From Candidatus Hinthialibacteria bacterium OLB16 (GTDB taxonomy: Bacteria; Hinthialibacterota; Hinthialibacteria; OLB16), in assembly GCA_001567115.1 (NCBI GenBank), contig LMZT01000037.1:1-64000 (forward strand): a stretch of 64,000 bases of DNA, given 5' to 3'. Position 1 is the first letter of the stretch. Each line of letters begins with the position of its first letter. Under the pieces are notes generated by a model. The model saw only the letters and a program-made list of their open reading frames with translations. It was not told the DNA's origin and did not search any database. The position numbers were made by a program, and so were the translations under genes. Positions 54,683-63,636 of this stretch are shown in pieces.

Positions 54683-56158
54683 ATGTTATTAAAAATGCTT
54701 CGGGTTCTCAGTCTTGCAGGGGTGCTGGTGTCCTGGTCCTGCCAGGCCGGAACGACCACACTGGATGCGGATGGGGGGATTCGCCTGGATGGGAAGCGCT
54801 GGTTTCCCATCGGCCTGTATGAGACCCCCAAAAACGCCACAAAGATGGCGGAAATCGCCCGGATCGGATTCAATCTGGTGCGCAGCGGCCTTTCATCATC
54901 CGATCTGGACCTGGTCCACAGCCATGGGCTTAAAGCCTGGATTCCGATCGGCGGGCTGGCGGAAGTTCATGACAGCACTGGAGGCCAGAAGCTGGCAGCA
55001 GCTGCCCAGGGGCTGATGAATCACCCTGGATTAGCCCTGTGGGAACTGCCGGATGAGGCTCTCTGGAATGTTTATTATTCCCGCCTCCAGGTTCACGAGG
55101 AGGAGTTCAAAGCCATTCGGGATCGTGTCAATCAGAAAATCTCGGAAGGTGGCGACCCAGCGGCCTTGAAATCCCTGTTTCGGACCCTGGTTGCAGCCAA
55201 GGCGATTCAGGATTGGGCACGTGCAGAATCAGCTATCGGTGAACTCTGGAAGGCATTGGGTGAGAAAGACAAAGCGACCGCCACAACTCTTTCTCAAATC
55301 CTGCCTGAAGAAGAAGCTCTTTATCAGCGTCTGCTGGCCGGATACCGCACACTGCAGAGCAGTGATCCCTCCCACCTGGTCTGGCAGAATCATGCCCCGC
55401 GCAACAGCCCCGATTTGCTCAAGAAACATGCGGATTACTGTGATCTGATCGGCTGCGATATTTATCCTTACCCGGAAAATCCAACCCAGGGGCATTCGGA
55501 TTTGTCAGACAAGACACTGGCATCCGTGGGGGCATATACCCGGCGCTTCCGGGACATTGCACCCGACAAGGGGATTCTGATGGTTCTGCAGGGGTTTGGC
55601 TGGCGGGATTTATTCCCGCTTCCGCCGGAAAAACAGGACTCCGACATTGGAAGGCAGCCCAAATATCTGGCCAGCCGCTTTATGGCCTATGATGCGATTG
55701 TGCGCGGTGCGAATGGAATCTGTTACTGGGGGACCAGCTATCCCGATAAAGACGAAACAACCTGGAAAGGCCTGGTGCCGGTCATTCAGGAACTGGCCAG
55801 CCTGCAGGACTTTCTGGCGGCGCCGGTGATTCCACTGCCGCTGGTCATCCAGCCGGCCCCTTCCTGGAGTTCTCTCGATAAGAGTGTGGTCTGCTCGGTC
55901 CGCAAGGTGAATGAGGACTGGCTGTTCATTTTCGTGAATGAGCTGAATGCCCCACAGACTGTCCAGGTCGAATTCCCGAAAGCCTTTGTCGGAAAGAAGA
56001 TTTACTTCCTGTATGAGAATCTTTTCATCGAGCCGGTCGCAGAAGGGTATTTCCCGTTGGCCTTTTCCTCCTACGGGGTGCGGATCCTGTCAACCCGCCA
56101 GAATCTCGAGGTGGAGGGACTTAAGGGACTCAACCGCCAGTTTGAAGAACCGTTCTGA
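54683..56158 (+). CDS. exported glycoside-hydrolase-like TIM-barrel protein
   Basis: 491 residues; GGAGG lies eight bases before ATG 54683, opening a signal peptide (MLRVLSLAGVLVSWSCQA). A short strand region (DADGGIRLDGKRWFPIGLYE) leads into a barrel: IGFNLVRSGLSSSDLDLVHS, GLALWELPDEALWNVYYSRL, DYCDLIGCDIYPYPENP and GANGICYWGTSYPDKDE, with a beta-sandwich tail (WLFIFVNELNAPQTVQVEFP). This is the layout of GH2/GH42-like proteins. WELPDE and a later acid could be catalytic, but I cannot name a family. It is divergent from the sugar-binding-protein gene. A 12-bp hairpin follows. Confidence 0.75.
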   Translation: MLLKMLRVLSLAGVLVSWSCQAGTTTLDADGGIRLDGKRWFPIGLYETPKNATKMAEIARIGFNLVRSGLSSSDLDLVHSHGLKAWIPIGGLAEVHDSTGGQKLAAAAQGLMNHPGLALWELPDEALWNVYYSRLQVHEEEFKAIRDRVNQKISEGGDPAALKSLFRTLVAAKAIQDWARAESAIGELWKALGEKDKATATTLSQILPEEEALYQRLLAGYRTLQSSDPSHLVWQNHAPRNSPDLLKKHADYCDLIGCDIYPYPENPTQGHSDLSDKTLASVGAYTRRFRDIAPDKGILMVLQGFGWRDLFPLPPEKQDSDIGRQPKYLASRFMAYDAIVRGANGICYWGTSYPDKDETTWKGLVPVIQELASLQDFLAAPVIPLPLVIQPAPSWSSLDKSVVCSVRKVNEDWLFIFVNELNAPQTVQVEFPKAFVGKKIYFLYENLFIEPVAEGYFPLAFSSYGVRILSTRQNLEVEGLKGLNRQFEEPF

Positions 56159-56173
56159 TTCAATTTCCTGAGG

Positions 56174-56205
56174 GACCCGTGGCGGTGCTCCTGCCGCCAT
56201 GGGTC
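56174..56205 (+). terminator. strong hairpin after the glycosidase-like gene
   Basis: GACCCGTGGCGG pairs with CCGCCATGGGTC (one G-T) around an 8-base loop, 16 bases after the stop. No T tract follows, so it may be an atypical terminator or an mRNA-stabilising hairpin. Confidence 0.55.
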
Positions 56206-56534
56206 TCCATGGATGCCTGTTCAAGCCAGGAACGAAAGAAGGCTGGGGTGGCACTTAAAAATCCCCCCCCACACCCCCAAAGCACAGTATAATCCTCAAG
56301 GGATTTACACCCCCCACCCTGCCTCACACCCCGGCCATCATCCTGTAAAAAAAATCCTCTCCACCCGCTGAGCCTGGGATTTGTTTACCGAAGTGTATCA
56401 ATATATTCCAAATATATCTAAACGATACGTGATTGTTACGAAATATTGCGTTCCAGTCGGCGGGTCTTCTATTTCCAGGTGATGTAATTAAACGATATTT
56501 TATGTAATTTAACAGAATAAGTTCGTTTCATTTC
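56206..56534. other. non-coding region with C tracts and AT-rich upstream region
   Basis: The first part has runs of C (ATCCCCCCCC, ACACCCCC, ACACCCCCC) and an isolated TATAAT. From about 56390 it is AT-rich and holds TAAACGATA twice (56419-56427, 56489-56497) and ATGTAATT(A/T)AAC twice (56482-56493, 56502-56513; 20 bases apart). These could be activator sites for the sigma-54 promoter that follows. No gene is seen. Confidence 0.5.
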
Positions 56535-56550
56535 TTGGCATTCGATTTGC
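56535..56550 (+). promoter_or_regulatory. sigma-54 (RpoN) promoter of the FG-GAP protein gene
   Basis: TTGGCATTCGATTTGC has GG at -24 and GC at -12 with exactly ten bases between them, and matches TGGCA and TTGC of the consensus. Predicted start is at about 56562; AAGGTGA and the ATG at 56593 follow. Such promoters need an NtrC-type activator, one of which is encoded at 26457-27825. Confidence 0.7.
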
Positions 56551-56592
56551 CTTAGTTCGTGGCTATAGCGACACGAATTAAGGTGAACTGAA

Positions 56593-58101
56593 ATGAAACA
56601 TTACTTTTTTCTCCTCCTCCTCGCCACTCTCCCCGCACACAGTGCTCAATTTACGAATCTCCAGCCAGACAACCTCTATTCGGTCTGGGTCAATGGCTCC
56701 ACCGCCTCTGTTCAGACGGCCATGAACGGGATCCTGGAAGTCGATCTTCCCGCGGGGCGCAATCATATCGCACTTGAAATTCTCGATACCCAGCCAACTC
56801 CAGTCGAAACACCTTCAACCTCCCCGACCCCGACAGCGACTCCAACCGCGACCGCCACCAATCAGGGGCGTGAGGTGATCGTGGGCAGCTTCGATGCGGG
56901 AGAGAAGAAAAATAAATTCGAAGTCTTCGGTGAAAATGGAAACAGCCTTTCCGGAAGCATCGATGTTCTCAGTGGAGTTCAGACAGAAGGCATGATCAAG
57001 ACCGCCGATCTGAATGGCGATTCAGTCCTCGAGGTGATCGCAGCCGGTTACAGCCAGGAAAAAGGAGTTGTTCTGGAATATTGGACTGGAAAGGGTGAAC
57101 TGGTTCGGACAATCGAAGCCTTGCCGGCGGAGTTCAACCAGGAAAATTACCTGCTGACCGGACCAGAAGATGGACTGCAGGCAGGAGCGGCGATTGTAGT
57201 TGGGCGCGCTTCGAATGGTTCATATCATCTGGTATCGGTCGATTTCCAGGGAAAATCAAAAGGCACCACCGAGGTCCTCAAGCCGGGTTATCGCCAGATT
57301 GAGGATCTCACAGCACTGCACAGCGGCCCGGAAGGCTCCCTGGAGGTTGCCATCCTCGCACGCAACAACAATGATTCAGTCGAGCTCAATGTGGTTCGTG
57401 ACAGCGCCCTGTCGACCTCGGTGGTTCTGTTTGGCAATGGCTATACCGGAAGCCCCTGTGTTTTCGGCCTCGACATCAATGGGGATGGGGTTCAGGAAGT
57501 CGGTTCAGTCAGCCGCAACAGCCTGAATGATTCCTTCCGCCTGCTGGTGGTTTCAAGCTCGGGCCAGGTGCTGCTCAAGAAAAACATGTTCCCTGGCAAA
57601 TTTGAGAACGAAGCCACTTTCAGCGCCGCGGACATCGATGGGGATGGGCGGGATGAGATCATCGCGGTGGGCCGCATGATCGGAACCGGCTCCAATGTGA
57701 TCCAGGTGCTCGATGATGATGGAACCCAGCTGCTGGCGCGCTCGATCCTCGATCCTGCCTTCAACTCCGCCAAATCCAGTGTTCTCGCGGATGTGAACGG
57801 GGATGGCCAGATGGAATTCATCGTGGCTGGTAAAGACAGTGTCTCCGGTGTTGCGGCCTACCAGGTGCTCGAAAACAATGGCAGCCTGATCGGTGGTGGA
57901 ACTGTTTTCGAGACCCCCGCCAATCCGGTCCTGGCCAGTTCCGATCTGGATGAGGATGGCCAGGCCGAGCTGCTGATTCTGGGTGAGTTCGATGATGGCA
58001 ACTATGGCCTTGAACTGCGCAAAGGTGCCCAGGGGCAGGTTCAGTTCTCGACCACACTGCCATCGATCCCGAATTACCTGAATGCCGGCGACCTCCTTTA
58101 A
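56593..58101 (+). CDS. exported FG-GAP/VCBS-repeat beta-propeller protein
   Basis: 502 residues. Signal peptide HYFFLLLLATLPAHS; a small N-terminal domain (LQPDNLYSVWVNGSTASVQT); a Pro/Thr linker near residues 70-95; then at least five FG-GAP-like blades, each with a calcium loop: DLNGDSVLEVI, DINGDGVQEVG, DIDGDGRDEII, DVNGDGQMEFI and DLDEDGQAELL. Such propellers bind ligands or surfaces outside the cell. The gene stands alone behind a sigma-54 promoter. No anchoring motif is seen at the C-terminus. Confidence 0.82.
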   Translation: MKHYFFLLLLATLPAHSAQFTNLQPDNLYSVWVNGSTASVQTAMNGILEVDLPAGRNHIALEILDTQPTPVETPSTSPTPTATPTATATNQGREVIVGSFDAGEKKNKFEVFGENGNSLSGSIDVLSGVQTEGMIKTADLNGDSVLEVIAAGYSQEKGVVLEYWTGKGELVRTIEALPAEFNQENYLLTGPEDGLQAGAAIVVGRASNGSYHLVSVDFQGKSKGTTEVLKPGYRQIEDLTALHSGPEGSLEVAILARNNNDSVELNVVRDSALSTSVVLFGNGYTGSPCVFGLDINGDGVQEVGSVSRNSLNDSFRLLVVSSSGQVLLKKNMFPGKFENEATFSAADIDGDGRDEIIAVGRMIGTGSNVIQVLDDDGTQLLARSILDPAFNSAKSSVLADVNGDGQMEFIVAGKDSVSGVAAYQVLENNGSLIGGGTVFETPANPVLASSDLDEDGQAELLILGEFDDGNYGLELRKGAQGQVQFSTTLPSIPNYLNAGDLL

Positions 58102-58172
58102 AGGGCAGGAAGCCCAGATCACGGCCTGTTGCGCCATTCACCCTCCTGTGATCTTTGTGTATAACTCAGGGT

Positions 58173-59300
58173 ATGAAATACCGTCGTTTTGGAAAAACCG
58201 AGCTGCGTCTTCCGATCCTCACCTTTGGCGCCATGCAGGTTCCTGTTCCCGAGGATGAAAACAAGGCGGCAGAAACCACCCGCTGTGCGATCCAGGCTGG
58301 AATCAACCACATCGAGACCGCCCAGGGGTATGGAACCAGCGAGGAACGCCTGGGGAGAATCCTCAAAGATTACCGTCGCGAAGATTTAATCATTACCACC
58401 AAGATCGGCCCGGTCGCCACGCGCGATGAGATGTGGAAGCGTATTGAAACATCATTGAACCGTCTGCAGATGACCTCGATCGAAAATCTGGATATCCACG
58501 GGATCAATACTTATGCCGGCCTTGAGCTGACCCTGCGGAAAGGCGGGTGCATGGAGGCGGTGCGTGAGGCCATCGACCAGAAGGTGGTCGGCCACATTGG
58601 ATTTTCCGGCCACGCCTCCTGCGAAGTGATCCTGGCAACTCTGAACACCGGCGAATTCGAGTCAGTCAATCTGCATTACTACTATTTCTTCCAGCGCAAC
58701 CTTCCAGCCATACGGCGTGCTGCCGAACTGGACATGGGGATCCTGATCATTTCCCCAAGCGATAAAGGGGGTCTGCTGTATCGACCCCCGGACAAGCTCA
58801 AGGAACTTGCGGCTCCCTTCACCCCCATCGAACTGAACCACCGTTGGCTGCTCAATCAGCCGGAGATAACCACCCTGACAGTGGGCTGCACCTATGCCAG
58901 CGAATGGGAGGACCATCTCCTGGTCGGAGATCGTGATGGCCTTTTAACCCCGGAGGAAATGGCTGCCTTGAAGAGGTGGAATGAGCAGTATAAAACCCTG
59001 GGAGATTCTTACTGCTCTGTGTGTGGGGACTGCCTGCCTTGTCCGGAGAAGATCCACATCCCGGAGGTGCTGCGCCTTCGCAATCTCACCCGGGGATTCG
59101 ATATGCTTGAGTATGGGCAATACCGTTACAAAATGTTTGAAAATGCCGGGGATTGGTACCCGGGAAGACGGGCGAGCAACTGCACTGAATGTGGCGACTG
59201 CCTGCCGCGCTGCCCGCTCCACCTGGAGATCCCGAAGCTGCTGTCTGAAACCCATGATCTGCTCTGGGAAGGAGTCGATGGGCAACGCCGATGGGCCTGA
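58173..59300 (+). CDS. aldo/keto reductase with C-terminal [4Fe-4S] ferredoxin domain
   Basis: 375 residues. The AKR barrel starts MKYRRFGKTELRLPIL; NHIETAQGYGTSEERLGRIL carries the usual Asp/Tyr position changed to Glu-Thr-Ala-Gln-Gly-Tyr, then LIITTKIGP. The C-terminal part adds CSVCGDCLPCPEKIHIPEVL and CTECGDCLPRCPLHLEIPKL, two cysteine clusters for [4Fe-4S] sites. This two-part form is common in anaerobes; substrate unknown. ATG 58173 is chosen because the family opens here. Its stop overlaps rnhA by ten bases. Confidence 0.9.
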   Translation: MKYRRFGKTELRLPILTFGAMQVPVPEDENKAAETTRCAIQAGINHIETAQGYGTSEERLGRILKDYRREDLIITTKIGPVATRDEMWKRIETSLNRLQMTSIENLDIHGINTYAGLELTLRKGGCMEAVREAIDQKVVGHIGFSGHASCEVILATLNTGEFESVNLHYYYFFQRNLPAIRRAAELDMGILIISPSDKGGLLYRPPDKLKELAAPFTPIELNHRWLLNQPEITTLTVGCTYASEWEDHLLVGDRDGLLTPEEMAALKRWNEQYKTLGDSYCSVCGDCLPCPEKIHIPEVLRLRNLTRGFDMLEYGQYRYKMFENAGDWYPGRRASNCTECGDCLPRCPLHLEIPKLLSETHDLLWEGVDGQRRWA

Positions 59301-59749
59301 AAAAAGAAATCACGATCTATACCGATGGAGCCTGCCAGGGGAACCCGGGACCGGGGGGATGGGCGGCAATACTCAGCTGGGATGGCCATGTCAAAGAGAT
59401 CTCCGGGTATGCTCCGCAGACCACCAACAATCGCATGGAACTTCAGGCTGCCATCGAGGCTCTCAGATTGATCAAAAAGAAGACCATTCCCATAAGAATT
59501 GTAACCGACTCCAAATACCTCCAGGAGGCTTTTACAAAAAACTGGATTCACAACTGGGTCCGCAATGGCTGGAAAACAGCGTCGAAAGCCCCTGTCAAGA
59601 ACCAGGATTTGTGGCAGGACCTGGTCCTGCTCTCCTCGACCTTGCCGGTGTCCTGGCACTGGACACAAGGCCATGCTTCAGATGCCATGAACAACCGTTG
59701 CGATGAACTCGCACGGCTGCAGATCGAAAAACATCATGCACGGCGATGA
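59291..59749 (+). CDS. rnhA: ribonuclease HI
   Basis: 152 residues. Active-site carboxylates are seen in TIYTDGACQGNPGPGGWAAI (Asp), NNRMELQAAIEAL (Glu), IVTDSKYLQEAF (Asp) and HASDAMNNRCDELAR (Asp). It cuts RNA in RNA-DNA hybrids (Okazaki primers, R-loops). It overlaps the preceding reductase by ten bases and the rsmA start by about 14, so the three genes share a message. Confidence 0.96.
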   Translation: MGLKKEITIYTDGACQGNPGPGGWAAILSWDGHVKEISGYAPQTTNNRMELQAAIEALRLIKKKTIPIRIVTDSKYLQEAFTKNWIHNWVRNGWKTASKAPVKNQDLWQDLVLLSSTLPVSWHWTQGHASDAMNNRCDELARLQIEKHHARR

Positions 59750-60608
59750 GGCCCGCGAAATCCACACGATTGACCGCCTGACTTCCCCTTCGCGGATTTA
59801 CGAAGCCTTCGAAGCATTCGGATTTGGCCCCAGTTCCCTGCTGGGACAGAATTTCCTGATCGACCGCAACACCCAGGAAGCGCTGGCTGCAAGCCTCAAA
59901 ATTTCGGAAGGAACCCGGGTGGTCGAAATCGGCCCCGGGCTGGGGCACCTGACACGGGTGCTGGTGGAACGGGAGCACCAGACCCTTGCCATCGAAAAAG
60001 ATACACGCCTGGCTCAGACCCTTCATGCCCGCCTGTCCGGTCCGGATCGCCTGGTGGTCTGGAACCGGGATATCCTCGACATCGGGACAGAGGAGCTTCA
60101 GGCCTGGAGCGGAGGACAGCCTGTCGTGATTCTCGGGAATCTGCCTTATTACTGTTCGACCCGGATCCTCGCCCGTGTTTTCGAGGACTGGCTGGGCCTG
60201 TGGGATCGATGTGGATTTCTCCTTCAGGAAGAAGTGGCCGACCGGATAGTGGCCGGGCCTGGATCGAAGCTGTATGGCCGGCTTTCCCTTCTGACGCAGG
60301 TTTTTTCCACACCTGTAAAAGCGCGCAGGCTCCCGCCGCATCTGTTTGTTCCGGCCCCTGATGTGAATTCGGCCTGGTGCATCTTCCAGCGGAGAGCGGA
60401 GATCCCGGATGTTTCACCCCGCCAGGTATCCTCTCTGTCGGGGATCTGTTTTGGCGAAAGGCGGAAAACTCTGGCCAACAACCTGGCGCGGGAGTTTGGA
60501 CGGGAGAAGGCACAGGCCATGCTGGAACAGGCTGGCATCGATGGACGGCTGCGCGCCGAACAGGTGCCGGTCGATGGATTCCTGAAACTGATCAAAACTC
60601 TGGGTTGA
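59736..60608 (+). CDS. rsmA: 16S rRNA dimethyladenosine transferase
   Basis: About 290 residues. SLLGQNFLIDRNTQEALAAS, VVEIGPGLGHLTRVLVEREH (SAM motif I) and VVILGNLPYYCSTRILARVF (motif IV, NLPY) are diagnostic of RsmA/KsgA. The C-terminal RNA-binding domain reads LPPHLFVPAPDVNSAWCIFQ. It dimethylates A1518 and A1519 late in 30S assembly. The start is uncertain: ATG 59736 is preferred, ATG 59703 is also in frame, and neither has a clear ribosome site. Confidence 0.95.
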   Translation: MHGDEAREIHTIDRLTSPSRIYEAFEAFGFGPSSLLGQNFLIDRNTQEALAASLKISEGTRVVEIGPGLGHLTRVLVEREHQTLAIEKDTRLAQTLHARLSGPDRLVVWNRDILDIGTEELQAWSGGQPVVILGNLPYYCSTRILARVFEDWLGLWDRCGFLLQEEVADRIVAGPGSKLYGRLSLLTQVFSTPVKARRLPPHLFVPAPDVNSAWCIFQRRAEIPDVSPRQVSSLSGICFGERRKTLANNLAREFGREKAQAMLEQAGIDGRLRAEQVPVDGFLKLIKTLG

Positions 60609-60644
60609 TGCAGGGGCGACCCGGCACAGATCACCCCTGATCAA
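60605..60644. repeat. hairpin/GGGGCG-type repeat between rsmA and the MFS gene, copy 3
   Basis: TTGAT and CAGGGG (with one bulged G) pair with CCCCTG and ATCAA, an 11-bp stem around 17 bases including CGACC. It overlaps the rsmA stop and lies between convergent genes, so it probably ends one or both transcripts. It resembles the copies at 31606 and 50796. Confidence 0.45.
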
Positions 60645-60663
60645 CAAATTCAACCGGGCGCAA

Positions 60664-62037
60664 TCAGCCTGCCCGGGTCATCTCTTCGGAATTGAACTCC
60701 CCTTCGAGATGGACCTGTTTATAACCTCCGAAACACCACAGGATGCCAAACACAAAGGTCAGGATAATCGGGGAAATGGCCACCCAGCGGAATGTTTTCG
60801 GGGCGGAGAACTGGCGGACCGAATCGAGTTTGTCTTTGGCCTGTTGAGCGAGCTGCTTCTGCTCCGGGGTGGCGTCCGCCCCCCCCGCGCCAACCTGTTC
60901 GGTGAGCACCTGAACTGTATCACTCCCGGTAAGCAATTTCTGGGTTTCGATATCGTAGATCTGTCCGATGATGGGCAGAGTCACATAGATCGATAGATTT
61001 CCAGCAAGGCCCATGATGCCCAGCAGAAGCGCCCCACCCTTGGGGAAGCGCTCGGAAGTCACTCCCAGCATGGTCGGCCAGAAATAGCAGATGCCGGCGG
61101 CATAGATGGTCGCAGCCAGAAACACCATCGCCACCGAATGAAAGAAACTCAGGGCCAGCAGGCCAATGGCCGAAAGGATCGAGCAGATGGTCAACAGCCC
61201 GAGCGCCGAGAAGCGATGAACCAGAGGCCCGGTGAAATAACGCATGACAAACATCAGCAGGTTGATATAGATCAGGACCAGGATGCCCTGCATGCCGGTG
61301 CTCTTGGAAAGGATGTCGGGAACCCACTGCATCGGCCCAAGCTCGGTAGCGGCGGTGAACCACATGATTACAAACCACAGAATGAAGGCCGGATTCAAGG
61401 CTTCTTTGAGCATATCCGCATTGGAGACTTTGGAAGCGATGCGCTCGGTGGCCGGGAATTTTTGCCCGATGATCAGAATGCCATAGACGAATGCAGAGAT
61501 AATGATGAGCGCCATTTTGACTTTCCAGGCGAAGTCGGCCTGCTCGAGGGTCGCAGTGGCTGGATCGGGAGTGAGCTGGCGTGTCAGGCAGAATGCCAGG
61601 ACCCCCGCCAGAATCTGGCCGCCGGGCCACCAGGCATGAAGGATGTTCAGCTTGTTGGTCTTGTCACGAGGGTACATGGTGGCGATCAGGGGATTGATAA
61701 CCGCCTCCACCAGGCCATTGCCAAAACCGACCAGGAGAGTTGCCACCCACAGGATATAGAATCCGGGAGCGAAAATGGTCAGGGTGATTCCACCGACATG
61801 CAGCGCCCAGGCCAGAGTGAGCAGAAAGCGCATCCCGAGGAAATCACACAAGGGACTCCCCAGAAACACAGTCACCGCAAATCCGAGAAATGCCGCACTC
61901 CCGACCCCTCCGACCTGCTCTTTGGTGAGGCCGAAGGAGTTCCCCATGGCATCCATCACATCACCGCGGATGGCAAACGCCATGGCTGTGGTGACCAGTG
62001 CCAGACAACTGGCGATAAACAGACGTCTAGGATTCAT
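60664..62037 (-). CDS. MFS transporter, sugar-permease-like
   Basis: 457 residues with 12 predicted helices and a widened central loop. MNPRRLFIASCLALVTTAMA starts helix 1; GSAAFLGFAVTVFLGSPLCD, VATLLVGFGNGLVEAVINPL and HAWWPGGQILAGVLAFCLTR resemble the fucose/glucose-galactose permease branch, where the PLIATMYPRDKTNKLNILHA segment is typical. A charged insert (AGGADATPEQKQLAQQAKDK) lies between the last helices. A proton symporter for a sugar or small organic solute is likely; substrate unknown. It is divergent from the next membrane gene with a 167-base gap. Confidence 0.88.
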   Translation of the reverse strand: MNPRRLFIASCLALVTTAMAFAIRGDVMDAMGNSFGLTKEQVGGVGSAAFLGFAVTVFLGSPLCDFLGMRFLLTLAWALHVGGITLTIFAPGFYILWVATLLVGFGNGLVEAVINPLIATMYPRDKTNKLNILHAWWPGGQILAGVLAFCLTRQLTPDPATATLEQADFAWKVKMALIIISAFVYGILIIGQKFPATERIASKVSNADMLKEALNPAFILWFVIMWFTAATELGPMQWVPDILSKSTGMQGILVLIYINLLMFVMRYFTGPLVHRFSALGLLTICSILSAIGLLALSFFHSVAMVFLAATIYAAGICYFWPTMLGVTSERFPKGGALLLGIMGLAGNLSIYVTLPIIGQIYDIETQKLLTGSDTVQVLTEQVGAGGADATPEQKQLAQQAKDKLDSVRQFSAPKTFRWVAISPIILTFVFGILWCFGGYKQVHLEGEFNSEEMTRAG

Positions 62038-62204
62038 GCTACCCTTACCTCCTGGCTGAATGGAAATTCAAATCAAGGCGCCGGGGCGGCACCCTTTCAG
62101 AAACAAGATGGGGAATCCTAACCGGATTCTTTCCGCTTTTCCATTGCACATTTATTCTGATCTTTGACGAGAGCGGTGGTTCTCCTGTATCCTCGTCATA
62201 ACTC

Positions 62205-63629
62205 ATGCAGACCCCACCCGACACACCTCATACCCTCGACCGATTCTCGATCCGGCGTGCGCCGCTGGTGTTTCTCCTGCTGCTGGCCGGCCTTGGCATC
62301 CGCCTGTATCCGGTATTTCAGCTCGATATTGAACCACGCGGGGACAGGGAACTGCTGGTTTCTCTGCTGGCGGATGAGTGGCGCTCGAACTGGAGTTACT
62401 CGCTGGAGGGCCATCCGACAGCGGTCATGATGCCGGTTTACCCGGTGGTGGTGGGATTGCTCAGGTGGGTGATGCCCGACAGCTGGACACCCCTCCTGGT
62501 CCTGCAGGCCCTTCTTGGAACCCTGGCTGCCTGGTTTGTGTTCCGCATTGCCTGGCGCATCAGCCGGATCCCGGGGGTTGCCTGGGGGACCTTCTTTCTC
62601 TGCCTTTTCTACCCGCCCCTGATTCTGCTGGGGCTCAAAATCGAACCCGGGATGCTGTATGCCTTCTCGCTGGCTTTCGGCATCTGGCTGCTGTCTTTCA
62701 CCCTGGTGCGGACCGCTCCATTGGCGCATATCCTTTTGGCAGCCTTCCTGTTCATGGGAGTGATTTACCTTTCACCGAAGATCCTGATTCTGATTCCGTT
62801 TCTGGCTGTATGGGCTGGCCTGAAAAGTTATGACCGCCTGACTGGAATGCTGGGGGCCTTTGCTTTGTGCCTGGCATGCATTGTCTGCCTGATGCCCTGG
62901 ATGGCGAGAAATTTCATCAGCACCGGGGGGTTCATTCCGCTCACCACCGGCTTTGTGGCTCCCCTCCAGCAGAGCCTGGCCGATGCTGGAGGGCCATCAG
63001 TTTACGCTGCAGCCAACACCCCCGGACAGGATGAATCGCTTCGTTACCATGCCGGACTCAATGCGCTTTTTCAGCAGATCCGTGAAACAACCCCGAGGGT
63101 GTGGGGAAGGATTTTTCTGCGTGGATTCCCATTCTGGATCACCTCATATCCCGGGCTGCTGCCCGGAGCTGGTTCCGGCGGGCCGGGGGGAGGGGCCGCT
63201 GGCCTGGAAAGTTCCCTGGTCTACCGAGGCCTGTTTCTCTCGCTCACTGTTTCATTATTGCTGCTGGTTCTGGTGGGAATTGCGGCAGCCTTTTTCAATC
63301 TGAGCGCCTGGATGCTGCTGGCGGTTCTGTTCCTGGCCACCCTGAGCGATGTCGTGATGGGGAATCCGGCCTATGATCATCTGGCGGTGTGGCCTTACTT
63401 CGCCATCTTCATTTCCTGGGGAGGATGGATCCTGGTGGCCTGGATTCTTGCGCCTGCTCTGAAGGCCCGAAAGGATGCACGCCAGGCGCCCGGTTCTCCT
63501 TCAGTGACCTTCGAGGCCACTCCTCTCCCCTATGGCGATCTCGAGCCGATACGCGCCCCACGACTCAAGCCATCTGAAAAATCCTCCCCTGAAACCGATG
63601 AGGAGGAGCGAATCGGGCCGATTTTCTGA
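62205..63629 (+). CDS. multi-pass membrane glycosyltransferase-like protein (GT39/ArnT fold)
   Basis: 474 residues with about 11 helices. The first periplasmic loop has ADEWRSNWSYSLEGHPTAVM, acidic and basic residues in the position where GT-C enzymes bind lipid-phosphate sugars. FLFMGVIYLSPKILILIPFL and MLGAFALCLACIVCLMPWMA are membrane spans. The C-terminus is a Pro/Glu-rich cytosolic tail. It probably glycosylates lipid or protein from a polyprenyl-phosphate sugar, but no exact family is recognised. It is followed by a YfhO-like gene seven bases on. Confidence 0.75.
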   Translation: MQTPPDTPHTLDRFSIRRAPLVFLLLLAGLGIRLYPVFQLDIEPRGDRELLVSLLADEWRSNWSYSLEGHPTAVMMPVYPVVVGLLRWVMPDSWTPLLVLQALLGTLAAWFVFRIAWRISRIPGVAWGTFFLCLFYPPLILLGLKIEPGMLYAFSLAFGIWLLSFTLVRTAPLAHILLAAFLFMGVIYLSPKILILIPFLAVWAGLKSYDRLTGMLGAFALCLACIVCLMPWMARNFISTGGFIPLTTGFVAPLQQSLADAGGPSVYAAANTPGQDESLRYHAGLNALFQQIRETTPRVWGRIFLRGFPFWITSYPGLLPGAGSGGPGGGAAGLESSLVYRGLFLSLTVSLLLLVLVGIAAAFFNLSAWMLLAVLFLATLSDVVMGNPAYDHLAVWPYFAIFISWGGWILVAWILAPALKARKDARQAPGSPSVTFEATPLPYGDLEPIRAPRLKPSEKSSPETDEEERIGPIF

Positions 63630-63636
63630 GGATGCC

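Noticed and set aside
61138-62121. 327-codon plus-strand frame opposite the MFS transporter
   Set aside because: Gln/Gly/Asp-rich shadow opposite a clear transporter, without motifs.
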